Assembly: GCF_015223105.1 (NCBI RefSeq)
Contig: NZ_JADFTZ010000002.1
Coordinates: 62,001 to 126,000, forward strand
Reading direction: 5' to 3'
Length of the DNA: 64,000 bases
DNA from: Flavobacterium proteolyticum
GTDB lineage: Bacteria > Bacteroidota > Bacteroidia > Flavobacteriales > Flavobacteriaceae
Of the stretch, positions 53,001 to 62,153 are shown in pieces. The notes beneath the pieces are model-generated. The model saw only the letters and a list, made by a program, of their open reading frames with translations. It made no database searches and had not been told where the DNA came from. Position numbers and translations under genes: made by a program. Every line of letters begins with the position of its first letter. Within the stretch, counting starts at the first letter, position 1.

Positions 53001-53432
53001 TTAAAATCTCCAGTCAAATTCGTCTTTATCACTAAAAACGGCACCTACTTCAATTTTAACAATTTCGTTATAATCTACGTGGAAAAACAACCAGTTTTCT
53101 TCATTAAAATAACTAATCATTCCTTCTACTGTATCCGTTTCAAATGGTTTAATTTTATTTTTTTCTAAAAGAGGAAAAACATCACTCCAATTCTTACCAA
53201 TTACAGTTGTATTAAACAACTTTACAATTGGATTTGTCGTTGTCATGTAGCCTAATCTAAAAGCTTCTTCTTTATAAAAAATCAAGCGAAGTTTTCTAGT
53301 GTTATACATGAACACAACATTCTCTTCTTCGTCTTTATACTGTGTATCGGGTTTACCCAAAATTTTAATAACATCTTGCTCTTTCATTCCGAAAAGCAAA
53401 TTGTCGATTCCGTATTTTAATTTAATTTCCAT
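53001..53432 (-). CDS. hypothetical protein, 143 residues
   Basis: I do not recognise a family with confidence. The N-terminal YGIDNLLFGMKEQDVIKILGKPD resembles the helix-strand module of small BLIP-like/SmpA-like domains (FGM-x-x-x-D-V-x-x-x-L-G-x-P-D), and strands such as ENVVFMYNTRKLRLIFY follow. No signal peptide. It lies downstream of typA, separated by a terminator, and is probably cytoplasmic. Confidence 0.65.
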   Translation of the reverse strand: MEIKLKYGIDNLLFGMKEQDVIKILGKPDTQYKDEEENVVFMYNTRKLRLIFYKEEAFRLGYMTTTNPIVKLFNTTVIGKNWSDVFPLLEKNKIKPFETDTVEGMISYFNEENWLFFHVDYNEIVKIEVGAVFSDKDEFDWRF

Positions 53433-53448
53433 TCTTGTTTTTGCTAAA

Positions 53449-53472
53449 AAATCCCGACTTTCATCGGGATTT
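53449..53472 (-). terminator. intrinsic terminator after typA
   Basis: Stem AAATCCCGA/TCGGGATTT with a six-base loop; on the minus strand it continues into a T-rich run. Confidence 0.8.
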
Positions 53473-53477
53473 AAAAA

Positions 53478-55277
53478 TTATGCTATTTTGAAACGTTTTC
53501 TATCGTTTTCATTCAAATAGATTTTACGTAAACGTAACGATTTTGGTGTTACCTCAACATACTCATCTTTTTGAATGTACTCTAAAGCTTCTTCTAATGA
53601 GAATTTGATTGCAGGAATAATTCTTGCTTTATCATCATTACCAGAAGAACGTACGTTTGTTAATTTTTTAGTTTTAGTTACATTCACCACCATATCATCT
53701 CCACGTGAATTTTCTCCAATTACCTGACCTTCGTAGATATCTTCATTAGGATCAACGAAGAATTTACCTCTATCTTGTAATTTATCAATTGAGTAAGGAA
53801 TTGCTTTTCCGTTTTCCATAGAAATTAATGAACCACCTAAACGACCAGGAATTTCACCTTTGAATGGTTGGTAATCAATAAAACGGTGCGACATAATAGC
53901 CTCACCAGCCGTAGCAGTTAACAATTGATTTCTCAATCCGATAATTCCACGAGATGGAATGTTGAATTTGATAATCATACGCTCTCCTTTAGGCTCCATA
54001 GATAACATTTCACCTTTACGGATAGTTACAAATTCTACCGCTCTACCTGAAAGATTTTCTGGTAAATCAACTGTTAATTCTTCAATTGGTTCACATTTTA
54101 CACCATCGATTTCTTTGATGATTACTTGTGGTTGTCCAATTTGTAACTCATATCCTTCTCTTCTCATGGTTTCAATTAAAACTGATAAGTGAAGTACACC
54201 ACGACCGAATACTAAGAATTTATCAGCAGAATCAGTTTCGTTAACTCTTAATGCTAGGTTTTTCTCTAACTCTTTGTTCAAACGATCTTTAATGTGACGA
54301 GAAGTTACAAATTTTCCTTCTTTACCAAAGAAAGGAGAATCATTAATTGTAAACAACATACTCATTGTTGGCTCATCAATTGCAATAGAAGTTAAAGCTT
54401 CTGGATTTTCAAAATCAGCAACAGTATCACCAATTTCAAAACCTTCTAAACCTACAATCGCACAGATATCACCTGCTACAACTTCTTCTACTTTTTTACG
54501 ACCTAAACCTTCAAAAGTATGTAATTCTTTAATTTTTGATTTGATTATTTTTCCATCTCTTTTTACCAAAGAAACATTCATTCCTTCACGTAAAACACCT
54601 CTTTGTAAACGACCAATTGCGATACGACCTGTAAACGAAGAGAAATCTAAAGATGTAATTAACATTTGAGGCGTTCCTTCAGAAACTTTAGGAGCTGGAA
54701 CATGTTCCAAAACCATATCTAATAATGGCTCAATATTTTCAGTTTGGTTTTTCCAATCATCCGACATCCAGTTGTTTTTAGCTGAACCGTAAACAGTTGG
54801 GAAATCTAACTGCTCTTCTGTTGCACCTAACTCAAACATCAAGTCGAAAACTTTTTCGTGAACTTCTTCTGGAGTACAGTTTTCTTTATCTACTTTGTTA
54901 ATAACAACACAAGGTTTTAAACCTAAGTCAATCGCTTTTTGTAATACGAAACGCGTTTGTGGCATTGGTCCTTCAAAAGCATCTACTAAAAGACAAACAC
55001 CATCTGCCATATTAAGTACACGCTCTACTTCACCACCAAAATCGGCGTGACCTGGAGTATCGATAATGTTGATTTTTGTTCCTTTGTAAGTTACAGAAAC
55101 GTTTTTAGAAGTAATAGTAATACCTCTTTCACGCTCTAAGTCATTATTATCTAAGATTAAATCTCCTGTGTTTTCGTTTTCACGAAACAACTGACAGTGG
55201 TACATGATTTTATCAACCAAAGTAGTTTTACCGTGGTCAACGTGGGCAATAATTGCGATGTTTCTAATAGAAGTCAT
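53478..55277 (-). CDS. typA: translational GTPase TypA/BipA
   Basis: A 599-residue ribosome-associated GTPase. G motifs: [13 protein letters not shown] (G1), RGITITSKN (G2), [12 protein letters not shown] (G3) and [11 protein letters not shown] (G4). The later domains include [20 protein letters not shown] (EF-G-like domain V) and the C-terminal RGRPSK-type region as [12 protein letters not shown]. It adjusts ribosome assembly at low temperature and under stress. A -7-like TACCTTTG precedes it. Confidence 0.97.
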   Translation of the reverse strand: MTSIRNIAIIAHVDHGKTTLVDKIMYHCQLFRENENTGDLILDNNDLERERGITITSKNVSVTYKGTKINIIDTPGHADFGGEVERVLNMADGVCLLVDAFEGPMPQTRFVLQKAIDLGLKPCVVINKVDKENCTPEEVHEKVFDLMFELGATEEQLDFPTVYGSAKNNWMSDDWKNQTENIEPLLDMVLEHVPAPKVSEGTPQMLITSLDFSSFTGRIAIGRLQRGVLREGMNVSLVKRDGKIIKSKIKELHTFEGLGRKKVEEVVAGDICAIVGLEGFEIGDTVADFENPEALTSIAIDEPTMSMLFTINDSPFFGKEGKFVTSRHIKDRLNKELEKNLALRVNETDSADKFLVFGRGVLHLSVLIETMRREGYELQIGQPQVIIKEIDGVKCEPIEELTVDLPENLSGRAVEFVTIRKGEMLSMEPKGERMIIKFNIPSRGIIGLRNQLLTATAGEAIMSHRFIDYQPFKGEIPGRLGGSLISMENGKAIPYSIDKLQDRGKFFVDPNEDIYEGQVIGENSRGDDMVVNVTKTKKLTNVRSSGNDDKARIIPAIKFSLEEALEYIQKDEYVEVTPKSLRLRKIYLNENDRKRFKIA

Positions 55278-55297
55278 TTATAAAATTTTTGAAGGTG

Positions 55298-55305
55298 CAA
55301 AGGTA
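55298..55305 (-). promoter_or_regulatory. -7 element before typA
   Basis: On the minus strand TACCTTTG, 20 bases before the ATG. No -33 TTG at standard spacing was found. Confidence 0.45.
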
Positions 55306-55376
55306 ATGTTTATTTTGATAAAAACACTATAGTAATCAATACTTTAGTAGAAATAACATAATAATAACGTATAAAA

Positions 55377-55399
55377 AAAGCCCTCGAAATGAGAGCTTT
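55377..55399 (-). terminator. intrinsic terminator after rpsT
   Basis: On the minus strand AAAGCTCTC pairs with GAGGGCTTT (one G-U) around ATTTC, followed by a T-tract. Confidence 0.8.
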
Positions 55400-55421
55400 A
55401 GTATATTTTACCAACAGTAGA

Positions 55422-55673
55422 CTATAAAGAAGCTACGTGCTTAGTTAATTTAGATTTTAAGTTTGAAGCTTTATTATCGTGGATAATATTTTTCTTAGCT
55501 AATTTATCAATCATAGAAATCACAGTTGATAATTTTGCAGAAGCCTCAGCTTTGTCAGTAGCTAAACGAATAGCTTTGATAGCATTACGAGTAGTTTTGT
55601 GTTGGTATCTGTTTAATACTCTTCTTTTCTCGTTACTTCTAATTCTTTTTAAAGCAGATTTATGATTTGCCAT
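55422..55673 (-). CDS. rpsT: 30S ribosomal protein S20
   Basis: An 83-residue basic, helical protein: NHKSALKRIRSNEKRRVLNR at the N-terminus, the KTTRNAIKAIRLAT central helix and IIHDNKASNLKSKLTKHVAS near the end, all typical of S20. It binds 16S rRNA early in 30S assembly. Length is normal. It lies downstream of the tRNA-Glu pair, with a terminator-like structure between. Confidence 0.95.
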   Translation of the reverse strand: MANHKSALKRIRSNEKRRVLNRYQHKTTRNAIKAIRLATDKAEASAKLSTVISMIDKLAKKNIIHDNKASNLKSKLTKHVASL

Positions 55674-55714
55674 TTTGTTCTTTTTTTAATTGTAATAATT
55701 GTTATAAACTACTA

Positions 55715-55764
55715 GTTAAAAAAGAAAAACCTCCCACATTCACCTAGGCGAACACTTTGGTTTT
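55715..55764 (-). terminator. terminator-like structure between the tRNA genes and rpsT
   Basis: In the minus sense AAAACC pairs with GGTTTT, enclosing an inner imperfect palindrome TTCGCCTAGGTGAA, and a T-rich run follows. It can end the tRNA transcript, or could be the S20 leader. Confidence 0.5.
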
Positions 55765-55829
55765 AACTAATAAAACAATAACCGAGACACCAATTATTAT
55801 TTTATAAAACTTATTTACAACTAATTTTG

Positions 55830-55901
55830 TAGCCCGTAGGGGAATCGAACCCCTCTTACCAGGATGAAAACCTGGCGTCCTAACCGATAGACGAACGGGC
55901 C
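55830..55901 (-). tRNA. tRNA-Glu (anticodon TTC), copy 1
   Basis: A 72-nucleotide cloverleaf: acceptor GGCCCGT with ACGGGCT, anticodon arm GCCAGG-TTTTCAT-CCTGG type, T arm AGGGG-TTCGATT-CCCCT and discriminator A. CCA is not encoded. It is identical to copy 2, from which 29 bases separate it. Confidence 0.95.
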
Positions 55902-55930
55902 ATTAACCAATTCTTTAATCTCAATATTTG

Positions 55931-56002
55931 TAGCCCGTAGGGGAATCGAACCCCTCTTACCAGGATGAAAACCTGGCGTCCTAACCGATAGACGAACGGG
56001 CC
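55931..56002 (-). tRNA. tRNA-Glu (anticodon TTC), copy 2
   Basis: Identical in sequence to copy 1; promoter-proximal of the pair on the minus strand. CCA is not encoded, which agrees with the CCA-adding enzyme gene in this window. Confidence 0.95.
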
Positions 56003-56049
56003 ATCTCGTACTCTGAGTTCTAAAAGACCTCATTTCTGTAATGCGAGTG

Positions 56050-56057
56050 CAAAGATA
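56050..56057 (-). promoter_or_regulatory. -7 element of the tRNA-Glu pair
   Basis: On the minus strand TATCTTTG, 47 bases upstream of the first tRNA. The -33 region has no good TTG. Confidence 0.5.
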
Positions 56058-56118
56058 AACACATTTTTTATTCCTGCAATAGCATCAATATTTTTTTTTC
56101 GCTTTTTTTACTATTTTT

Positions 56119-57597
56119 TTAGTAAGCCTTTGCAAATAAGGCTCTTCCAGTTGAAGGCTTTCCTGTTAAAACACAAGTTCCGGCCTCTTCTACTCTATCT
56201 AAAGCGATACAACGAATGGTTGCTTTTGTTAATTCTTTGATTTTTTCTTCAGTTTCTGCAGTTCCATCCCAGTGTGCCGCTAAGAAACCACCTTTTGTTT
56301 CTAAAACTTCTTTAAACTCTTCAAAAGAGTTTACTTCCGTAATATGAGTATCTCTGTAATCCAATGCTTTAGCAAATAAATCATTTTGAATTGTTGCTAA
56401 TAGATTTTGAATATAAGCCACTACTCCTTCTTTAGCAACAACCTCTTTAGATAAATTATCTCTACGAGCAATTTCGTAAGTTCCGTTTTCTAAATCGTTT
56501 GGTCCAAGAGCAATTCGCACTGGAACTCCTTTTAATTCCCATTCTGCAAATTTGAATCCTGGTTTTTGAGTATCTCTATTATCGTATTTAACTGAAACAC
56601 CTAATTTTCTCAATTCAGCAACTAAACCATTTACTTGTTCAGAAATCGCATCAAATTGCTCATCAGTTTTATAAATTGGCACAATCACTACTTGAATAGG
56701 CGCTAAGTTCGGAGGTAAAACTAACCCTTTATCATCAGAATGCGTCATTACCAAAGCTCCCATCAAACGTGTTGATACGCCCCAAGAAGTTCCCCAAACG
56801 TGTTCTTGTTTCCCTTCTTTGTTAGCAAATTTCACATCAAAAGCTTTTGCAAAATTTTGACCTAAGAAATGCGAAGTACCTGCTTGCAATGCTTTTCCAT
56901 CTTGCATTAACGCTTCAATACAATACGTTTCATCAGCTCCAGCAAAACGTTCTGTTTCTGTTTTTAAACCTTTAATCACTGGAATTGCCATGAAGTTTTG
57001 AACAAAATCAGCATACACATTCATCATTTTTTCAGATTCTTCAATCGCTTCTTGACGTGTTGCGTGAGCCGTGTGTCCTTCTTGCCATAAAAACTCAGCC
57101 GTTCTTAAAAACAAACGCGTTCTCATTTCCCAACGAACCACATTTGCCCATTGATTAATCAATAAAGGTAAATCACGGTAAGATTGCACCCAACCTTTGT
57201 AAGTTGACCAAATAATAGCCTCAGAAGTTGGACGAACAATTAATTCCTCCTCTAATTTAGCATTAGGATCAACGATTAATTTTCCTTTATTTTCTTCATC
57301 TGTTTTAAGTCTATAATGCGTCACAATGGCACATTCCTTCGCAAAGCCTTCAGCATTTTTTTCTTCCGCTTCAAACATGCTCTTTGGTACAAACAAGGGG
57401 AAATAAGCATTACTATGTCCAGTTTCTTTAAACATTCTATCTAGTTCAGCTTGCATTTTTTCCCAAATTGCATAGCCATATGGTTTAATCACCATACATC
57501 CTCTTACTCCTGAATTTTCTGCTAAATCAGCCTTTACGACTAGTTCGTTATACCATTTGGAATAATCTTCAGCTCTTGTTGTTAAGTTCTTGCTCAT
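56119..57597 (-). CDS. proS: prolyl-tRNA synthetase, archaeal/eukaryotic-type
   Basis: About 492 residues from the ATG giving [20 protein letters not shown]; longer frames start inside the promoter region. Class II motifs: [58 protein letters not shown], then [20 protein letters not shown] region and the C-terminal ProRS-C domain with a final Tyr (FAKAY). The domain plan without the bacterial INS editing insert marks the archaeal/eukaryotic-like ProS found in many Bacteroidetes. Confidence 0.95.
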   Translation of the reverse strand: MSKNLTTRAEDYSKWYNELVVKADLAENSGVRGCMVIKPYGYAIWEKMQAELDRMFKETGHSNAYFPLFVPKSMFEAEEKNAEGFAKECAIVTHYRLKTDEENKGKLIVDPNAKLEEELIVRPTSEAIIWSTYKGWVQSYRDLPLLINQWANVVRWEMRTRLFLRTAEFLWQEGHTAHATRQEAIEESEKMMNVYADFVQNFMAIPVIKGLKTETERFAGADETYCIEALMQDGKALQAGTSHFLGQNFAKAFDVKFANKEGKQEHVWGTSWGVSTRLMGALVMTHSDDKGLVLPPNLAPIQVVIVPIYKTDEQFDAISEQVNGLVAELRKLGVSVKYDNRDTQKPGFKFAEWELKGVPVRIALGPNDLENGTYEIARRDNLSKEVVAKEGVVAYIQNLLATIQNDLFAKALDYRDTHITEVNSFEEFKEVLETKGGFLAAHWDGTAETEEKIKELTKATIRCIALDRVEEAGTCVLTGKPSTGRALFAKAY

Positions 57598-57651
57598 TAT
57601 GAATATTTTGGCACAAAAATTGTTTGTATAAATTTTAACTAATTTGTTTGG

Positions 57652-57659
57652 CAAAAATA
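57652..57659 (-). promoter_or_regulatory. proS promoter (-7) overlapping a divergent promoter
   Basis: On the minus strand TATTTTTG with a TTG 17 bases upstream (57677-57679). The -7 element for the divergent lipoprotein gene is only two bases away. Confidence 0.55.
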
Positions 57660-57661
57660 GT

Positions 57662-57669
57662 TAAATTTG
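57662..57669 (+). promoter_or_regulatory. -7 element of the W/G-rich lipoprotein gene
   Basis: TAAATTTG, 29 bases before ATG 57699. It is back to back with the proS -7 element, so the two promoters probably compete for polymerase. Confidence 0.5.
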
Positions 57670-57698
57670 AAGTGTCCAACAATAAAAAAATAAGAGTT

Positions 57699-58649
57699 AT
57701 GAAAACTTATTACTTGTTTACCAAAAAAAATGCCATATTTTCTTTGTTTGGGTTAATGGCAATAATCACAACATCATGTGGTTCCTATCAAAATGCGTCC
57801 TATTATGATGACGGTGTATATACAACTTCAGAGAAACAAAAAGTTGTAGTTGTTGAAGATAATTCTCAAAACAACAATGCTTATTCTCAAAAGTTTAGAG
57901 AAATGCAAAATGACTATGTCTACTACTCAGAAGATGGCACCGAAAAAAAAGATAGCGTAGTAACTGTTTACAACACTCAATACAGTAACAATAATAATGC
58001 AGACTGGGGAAATAACGCAACCGAAGTAACTATCAATTACTACAATAATGGTTATGGTTGGAACAACTGGTACTCTCCATATTGGGGATTAGGATGGAAC
58101 TGGGGATGGAATTCATGGTATGGACCTAACTGGGGTTGGGGATGGAATTCATGGTATGGCGCTGGCTGGGGATGGAATTCATGGTATGGACCTGGCTGGG
58201 GATGGAATGGTTGGTATGGCCCTGGATGGGGAGGCTACTATGGAAATGGTTGGGGATATTATGGTAATTACGGAAACAATGTCGCATACAATCATGGTCG
58301 CAGAGGAGGAAATGGTTACTATAATGGTGGAGGAAGAACTTCAAATCGATCTAATACACCACGTCCAAGTTTTGACACTAGAAATAACACTCCACGATCA
58401 CACAACTCTACACCAAGATCTCAAAACACAACTCCAAGATCCCAAAACGTTACACCTAGAGAAGGTACTTACACACCAAGAACCAACACACAATCACCTA
58501 GAACATCAACACCTAGAGATAATAGCTCTTCTCCAAGAAGTAATAACTACTCATCACCAAGAAGTTCTTCAGGAGGAAGTTTTGGTGGCGGAAGTTTCGG
58601 AGGCGGAGGTCGTTCTGGCGGCGGAGGCGGAAGAGGCGGAAGAGGTTAA
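57699..58649 (+). CDS. low-complexity W/G-rich lipoprotein
   Basis: About 316 residues from ATG 57699 (MKTYYLFTKKNAIFSLFGL); the frame extends to a TTG at 57648, inside the promoter. The signal ends in the lipobox TTSC. Residues about 130-178 are tandem repeats of WGWNSWYGPG-like units; then come about nine TPR (Thr-Pro-Arg) or SPR triplets in an N/S/T-rich segment, and a C-terminal glycine run (GGGRSGGGGGRGGRG). Likely an outer-membrane-anchored, intrinsically disordered surface protein. The function is unknown. Confidence 0.8.
   Translation: MKTYYLFTKKNAIFSLFGLMAIITTSCGSYQNASYYDDGVYTTSEKQKVVVVEDNSQNNNAYSQKFREMQNDYVYYSEDGTEKKDSVVTVYNTQYSNNNNADWGNNATEVTINYYNNGYGWNNWYSPYWGLGWNWGWNSWYGPNWGWGWNSWYGAGWGWNSWYGPGWGWNGWYGPGWGGYYGNGWGYYGNYGNNVAYNHGRRGGNGYYNGGGRTSNRSNTPRPSFDTRNNTPRSHNSTPRSQNTTPRSQNVTPREGTYTPRTNTQSPRTSTPRDNSSSPRSNNYSSPRSSSGGSFGGGSFGGGGRSGGGGGRGGRG
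58092..58233 (+). repeat. tandem coding repeat, about 36-base units
   Basis: Imperfect units built on GGATGGAATTCATGGTATGG, at least three with an identical core, encode the W/G-rich peptide repeats of the surrounding gene. Such a tract could change in copy number. Confidence 0.7.
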
Positions 58650-58679
58650 ATAATTCACTAAAGATTAAAAAAAATTGAA

Positions 58680-60227
58680 ATGAAAAAATTATTATTATCC
58701 ATAATTTTTGGTAGTTCTCTTTTGGCTACTGCACAAGAAACTACTACTAATGATGCTCTAAGATATGCTGTAAATAATTTGACCGGAACAGCTAGATTCA
58801 GAGCTATGAGTGGTGCATTTGGTGCTGTTGGTGGAGATTTATCTTCTATCAATATAAATCCTGCTGGATCATTATTTTTCAACAACAACTTTGCAAGTGT
58901 TACAGTAAGTAGTCTTAATGCTCATAATCGCTCTGATTATTTTGGAACCAGAACTAAAGAAAACCATAGCACATTAGATTTAAATCAGTTAGGAGCTGTT
59001 TTAATTTTTAATGATGCCTCTGGAAATTCCGATTGGTCAAAAATTGCTGTTGCACTTAACTATGATAGCACCAACAATTTTGACAACAATATCTTTTCTG
59101 CTGGTGTGAATCCGTATAATTCTATTGGAAGTTATTTTATAGACAAAGCACAAGGATTACCATTAGAGTATATGCAATTACAACCTGGCGAAACTGTATC
59201 CCAATTGTACTCTTATCTTGGAGAAACTTCAGGCTTAGGGTTTCCAGCACAACAAGCAATGTTAGGATACCAAGCTTTCTTATTTGAAGCATTTGATGAC
59301 GCTGACCCAAATAATGTTGATTATTATACCAATGTACCAACAGGAGGAAATTATTACCATGAAAACTATGTGCAAACATCTGGATTTAATGGTAAACTTT
59401 CAGCTAACTTTGCTACAGCATACAAAAACAAATTGTTTTTGGGATTCAATTTAAATGCTCATTTTACAGATTATACAAAATCAACTTCAGTATACGAAGG
59501 AAATAACAACCCATTATACACTTCTGGATTGACTGTTACCGATATCCAATTTGATAATGAATTATATACTTATGGAACTGGATTTTCTATGAATGTAGGG
59601 GCAATTTATAAATTTACTGATAATTTTAGAGCCGGTGTTGCTTATGAATCTCCAACATGGTATAATTTAAATGACGAATTATCACAACGTTTAATTGTGA
59701 GAACTACTGACGGAACAACAGATTATCAAGATGTTGTTAACCCTAACGTTGTTAATATTTATGAAACCTACAAAATTCAAACACCAAGTAAATGGACTTT
59801 TAGTGGCGCTTATATCTTTGGAAAAAAAGGATTAATAAGCGTTGATTATGCAACAAAAGATTATAGCAACATTAAATTTAAACCAACCAACGATAGTTTC
59901 TTTAGCGATTTAAACTCTCAAATGGATAGTCAATTTAAAAACGCATACGAATTAAGAATTGGTGGTGAATACAAAATCAAACAATGGAGTCTTCGCGGAG
60001 GATATAGATTTGAAGAAAGTCCATACAAAGTAGATTTTGCAATGGGAGATTTAACTGGTTATTCTACAGGAATTGGCTACAACTTTGGTGAAAGCAGATT
60101 AGATGTAGCTTATGCTAACGACCACAGAAATTATAACCAGTCTTTAATTTCTTCAGGAATGAATGATACTGCAAGAATAAGAACAACAAATAACAATATT
60201 ACCGTTACTTATTCTATTAATTTCTAA
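58680..60227 (+). CDS. FadL/OmpP1-like outer-membrane protein
   Basis: A 515-residue exported beta-barrel: signal MKKLLLSIIFGSSLLATAQE, then YAVNNLTGTARFRAMSGAFG and GAVGGDLSSININPAGSLFF, the hallmark of FadL/TodX-like transporters, and a final aromatic strand (NNITVTYSINF). It probably passes hydrophobic compounds through the outer membrane. A terminator follows the gene. The spacing of 30 bases to the lipoprotein gene suggests joint expression. Confidence 0.87.
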   Translation: MKKLLLSIIFGSSLLATAQETTTNDALRYAVNNLTGTARFRAMSGAFGAVGGDLSSININPAGSLFFNNNFASVTVSSLNAHNRSDYFGTRTKENHSTLDLNQLGAVLIFNDASGNSDWSKIAVALNYDSTNNFDNNIFSAGVNPYNSIGSYFIDKAQGLPLEYMQLQPGETVSQLYSYLGETSGLGFPAQQAMLGYQAFLFEAFDDADPNNVDYYTNVPTGGNYYHENYVQTSGFNGKLSANFATAYKNKLFLGFNLNAHFTDYTKSTSVYEGNNNPLYTSGLTVTDIQFDNELYTYGTGFSMNVGAIYKFTDNFRAGVAYESPTWYNLNDELSQRLIVRTTDGTTDYQDVVNPNVVNIYETYKIQTPSKWTFSGAYIFGKKGLISVDYATKDYSNIKFKPTNDSFFSDLNSQMDSQFKNAYELRIGGEYKIKQWSLRGGYRFEESPYKVDFAMGDLTGYSTGIGYNFGESRLDVAYANDHRNYNQSLISSGMNDTARIRTTNNNITVTYSINF

Positions 60228-60248
60228 AAAAAACTAAAACAAAATATC

Positions 60249-60279
60249 AAACCACTTCTTCAACCGAAGTGGTTTTTTT
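60249..60279 (+). terminator. intrinsic terminator after the FadL-like gene
   Basis: Ten-base-pair stem AAACCACTTC/GAAGTGGTTT with a seven-base loop and a T-tract. Confidence 0.92.
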
Positions 60280-60291
60280 ATACCCAAGCCA

Positions 60292-60352
60292 CAACCGCTA
60301 GCCCCGATGGGAGCGACATCCCGCCTTGGCGGATATAGCGGACAGCGGAACC
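60292..60352 (+). repeat. dispersed intergenic repeat B, copy 2
   Basis: CCCCGATGGGAGCGACATC, then a hairpin CCGCC-TT-GGCGG that copy 1 (11421-11478) lacks, then TAGCGGACAGCGGAA. The same orientation as copy 1. Confidence 0.65.
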
Positions 60353-60402
60353 AAACCATTAAAAAAATCCCAATCGCTGGTGCTTCTACTAATTATTTTA
60401 TG

Positions 60403-60410
60403 TAATTTTG
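60403..60410 (+). promoter_or_regulatory. -7 element before rimO
   Basis: TAATTTTG, 18 bases before ATG 60429. The TTG at 60408 lies inside it, which rules out the longer reading of rimO. Confidence 0.5.
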
Positions 60411-60428
60411 CACCTCAAAATTAAAAGC

Positions 60429-61730
60429 ATGAGAACCAAATCGTTAAAGAAAAATAAAATCAATGTAATTACTCTTGGATGTTCTAAAAACACTTACGAC
60501 AGTGAGGTTTTAATGGGACAACTAAAAGCCAACGGAAAAGATGTTGCTCATGAAGAAGAAGGCAATATCGTAGTAATTAACACTTGTGGTTTTATTGATA
60601 ATGCAAAGGAAGAATCGGTAAATACGATTTTGGAATATGTAGACAAAAAAGACCAAGGCTTAGTAGATAAAGTATTCGTTACCGGATGTTTATCAGAAAG
60701 ATACCGTCCTGATTTAGAGAAGGAAATTCCAGATGTTGACCAATACTTTGGAACTACAGAGTTACCGCTTTTATTGAAAGCTTTAGGTGCCGATTACAAA
60801 CATGAATTATTAGGAGAGCGTTTAACTACAACTCCAAAAAATTACGCCTATTTAAAAATTGCCGAAGGTTGTGACAGACCTTGTAGTTTTTGCGCGATTC
60901 CGTTAATGCGTGGAAAACACGTTTCGCAACCTATTGAAAAATTGGTTAAAGAAGCAGAAGGTTTGGCTAAAAAAGGAGTAAAAGAATTAATTTTAATAGC
61001 TCAAGATTTAACTTATTACGGATTAGATTTATACAAAAAACGTAATCTTGCTGAATTACTAGAAAACTTAGTTAAAGTAGAAGGAATTGAGTGGATTCGT
61101 TTGCATTATGCTTTTCCTAGTGGTTTCCCAATGGACGTTTTAGACGTAATGAAACGCGAACCAAAAATTTGTAATTATATTGATATTCCGTTGCAACACA
61201 TTTCAGATGATATTTTAAAATCGATGAAACGTGGTACCACAAAAGAGAAAACAACTAAATTATTACAAGAATTTAGAGAAAGAGTTCCAGGAATGGCAAT
61301 TAGAACTACTTTGATTGTAGGATATCCAGGTGAAACACAGGAAGATTTCGAAATTCTACGCGATTGGGTACAAGAAATGAAATTCGAGCGTTTAGGATGT
61401 TTTACCTATTCTCATGAAGAAAATACGGGGGCTTTTGTATTAGAAGATGATGTTCCTCAAGAAGTAAAACAAGCGCGTGCTGCTGAAATTATGGATTTAC
61501 AATCGCAAATTTCTTGGGATTTAAATCAAGAGAAAATTGGACAAACTTTCAAATGTGTAATTGACAGAAAAGAAGGTCAATATTTCATTGGAAGAACAGA
61601 ATTTGATAGTCCGGATGTGGATAACGAAGTATTAGTTGACGCTTCTAAACACTATTTAAAAACAGGAGATTTTGTAAACTTAAAAATTACAGATGCTACC
61701 GAATTTGACTTGTATGCTGAACCCGTTTAA
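60429..61730 (+). CDS. rimO: ribosomal protein S12 methylthiotransferase RimO
   Basis: About 433 residues from ATG 60429. Radical SAM methylthiotransferase that modifies an aspartate of ribosomal protein S12. UPF0004 domain: VITLGCSKNTYDSEVLMGQL, NTCGFIDNAKEES and TGCLSERY (three [4Fe-4S] cysteines); radical SAM cluster CDRPCSFC in AEGCDRPCSFCAIPLMRG; C-terminal TRAM domain (VDASKHYLKTGDFVNLKI). RLHYAFPSGFP is typical of the RimO branch rather than MiaB. A terminator follows. Confidence 0.96.
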   Translation: MRTKSLKKNKINVITLGCSKNTYDSEVLMGQLKANGKDVAHEEEGNIVVINTCGFIDNAKEESVNTILEYVDKKDQGLVDKVFVTGCLSERYRPDLEKEIPDVDQYFGTTELPLLLKALGADYKHELLGERLTTTPKNYAYLKIAEGCDRPCSFCAIPLMRGKHVSQPIEKLVKEAEGLAKKGVKELILIAQDLTYYGLDLYKKRNLAELLENLVKVEGIEWIRLHYAFPSGFPMDVLDVMKREPKICNYIDIPLQHISDDILKSMKRGTTKEKTTKLLQEFRERVPGMAIRTTLIVGYPGETQEDFEILRDWVQEMKFERLGCFTYSHEENTGAFVLEDDVPQEVKQARAAEIMDLQSQISWDLNQEKIGQTFKCVIDRKEGQYFIGRTEFDSPDVDNEVLVDASKHYLKTGDFVNLKITDATEFDLYAEPV

Positions 61731-61758
61731 CTTCTACTTAGTGTTCAAAATTATATCT

Positions 61759-61790
61759 AAATCCTTACATTTTTTTGTAAGGATTTTTTA
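61759..61790 (+). terminator. intrinsic terminator after rimO
   Basis: Ten-base-pair stem AAATCCTTAC/GTAAGGATTT with a T-rich loop and T-tract. Confidence 0.9.
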
Positions 61791-61796
61791 TTTGAA

Positions 61797-61840
61797 ATGA
61801 CAATTGTCATATCTACTTTCATTTTTTATTGGTAAATTTG
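61797..61840 (+). promoter_or_regulatory. Crp/Fnr-like palindrome and promoter of the YdcH-like gene
   Basis: Perfect 14-base palindrome ATGACAATTGTCAT (61797-61810), then 22 bases, then TAAATTTG (61833-61840). The centre would lie near -42 of the transcription start. The same arrangement is found at 63593-63636. Confidence 0.6.
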
Positions 61841-61866
61841 GGTATAGTAATTTAAAAACCAGCATT

Positions 61867-62103
61867 ATGATAACTAAACATCCTATTTACCTAGATTTCC
61901 CTGAATACGCAGACAAGATTAAAAATCTGTATCATAACAATGATGAATTTCAGGTTTTATTACATTCGTATACAGATTTAGATGAAAAAATATACAAAAT
62001 AGAAACAGACGAAGAGTTAGCTATGGATGATGAATTATCACAACTTAGAAAAAATCGTGTATTTCTAAAAGATGAAATTGTTAACTTTTTAAAAGATAGC
62101 TAA
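61867..62103 (+). CDS. small YdcH/DUF465-like protein
   Basis: About 78 residues from ATG 61867; the open frame reaches 61804, which precedes the promoter. An acidic, helical-hairpin protein: FQVLLHSYTDLDEKIYKIET, then LSQLRKNRVFLKDEIVNFLK, matching the YdcH (DUF465) family pattern. The function of that family is unknown; some members respond to stress or low oxygen. It has its own promoter with a palindromic operator and ends at a terminator shared with the convergent gene. Confidence 0.78.
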   Translation: MITKHPIYLDFPEYADKIKNLYHNNDEFQVLLHSYTDLDEKIYKIETDEELAMDDELSQLRKNRVFLKDEIVNFLKDS

Positions 62104-62128
62104 ACCTTTTTTAAATCAACACAAACAA

Positions 62129-62153
62129 AAAACCGCTTAAAAGCGGTTTTTTG
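62129..62153. terminator. bidirectional terminator
   Basis: AAAACCGC (62129-62136) and GCGGTTTT (62143-62150) with T and A tracts at both sides, between the convergent YdcH-like and metallo-beta-lactamase/rhodanese genes. Confidence 0.85.

Noticed and set aside
55830..56002. tRNA-Glu pair as an attachment site of an integrated element
   Set aside because: No integrase gene and no partial tRNA repeat elsewhere in the window; the two copies are full-length tandem genes.
55821..56033. Open frame on the minus strand covering both tRNA-Glu genes
   Set aside because: It is a translation of the two identical tRNA genes; the peptide contains the same words twice for that reason.
58120..58653. 177-codon frame on the plus strand within the W/G-rich lipoprotein gene
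   Set aside because: It is the +1 or +2 shadow of the repetitive coding tract; the lipoprotein frame has a signal peptide and promoter.
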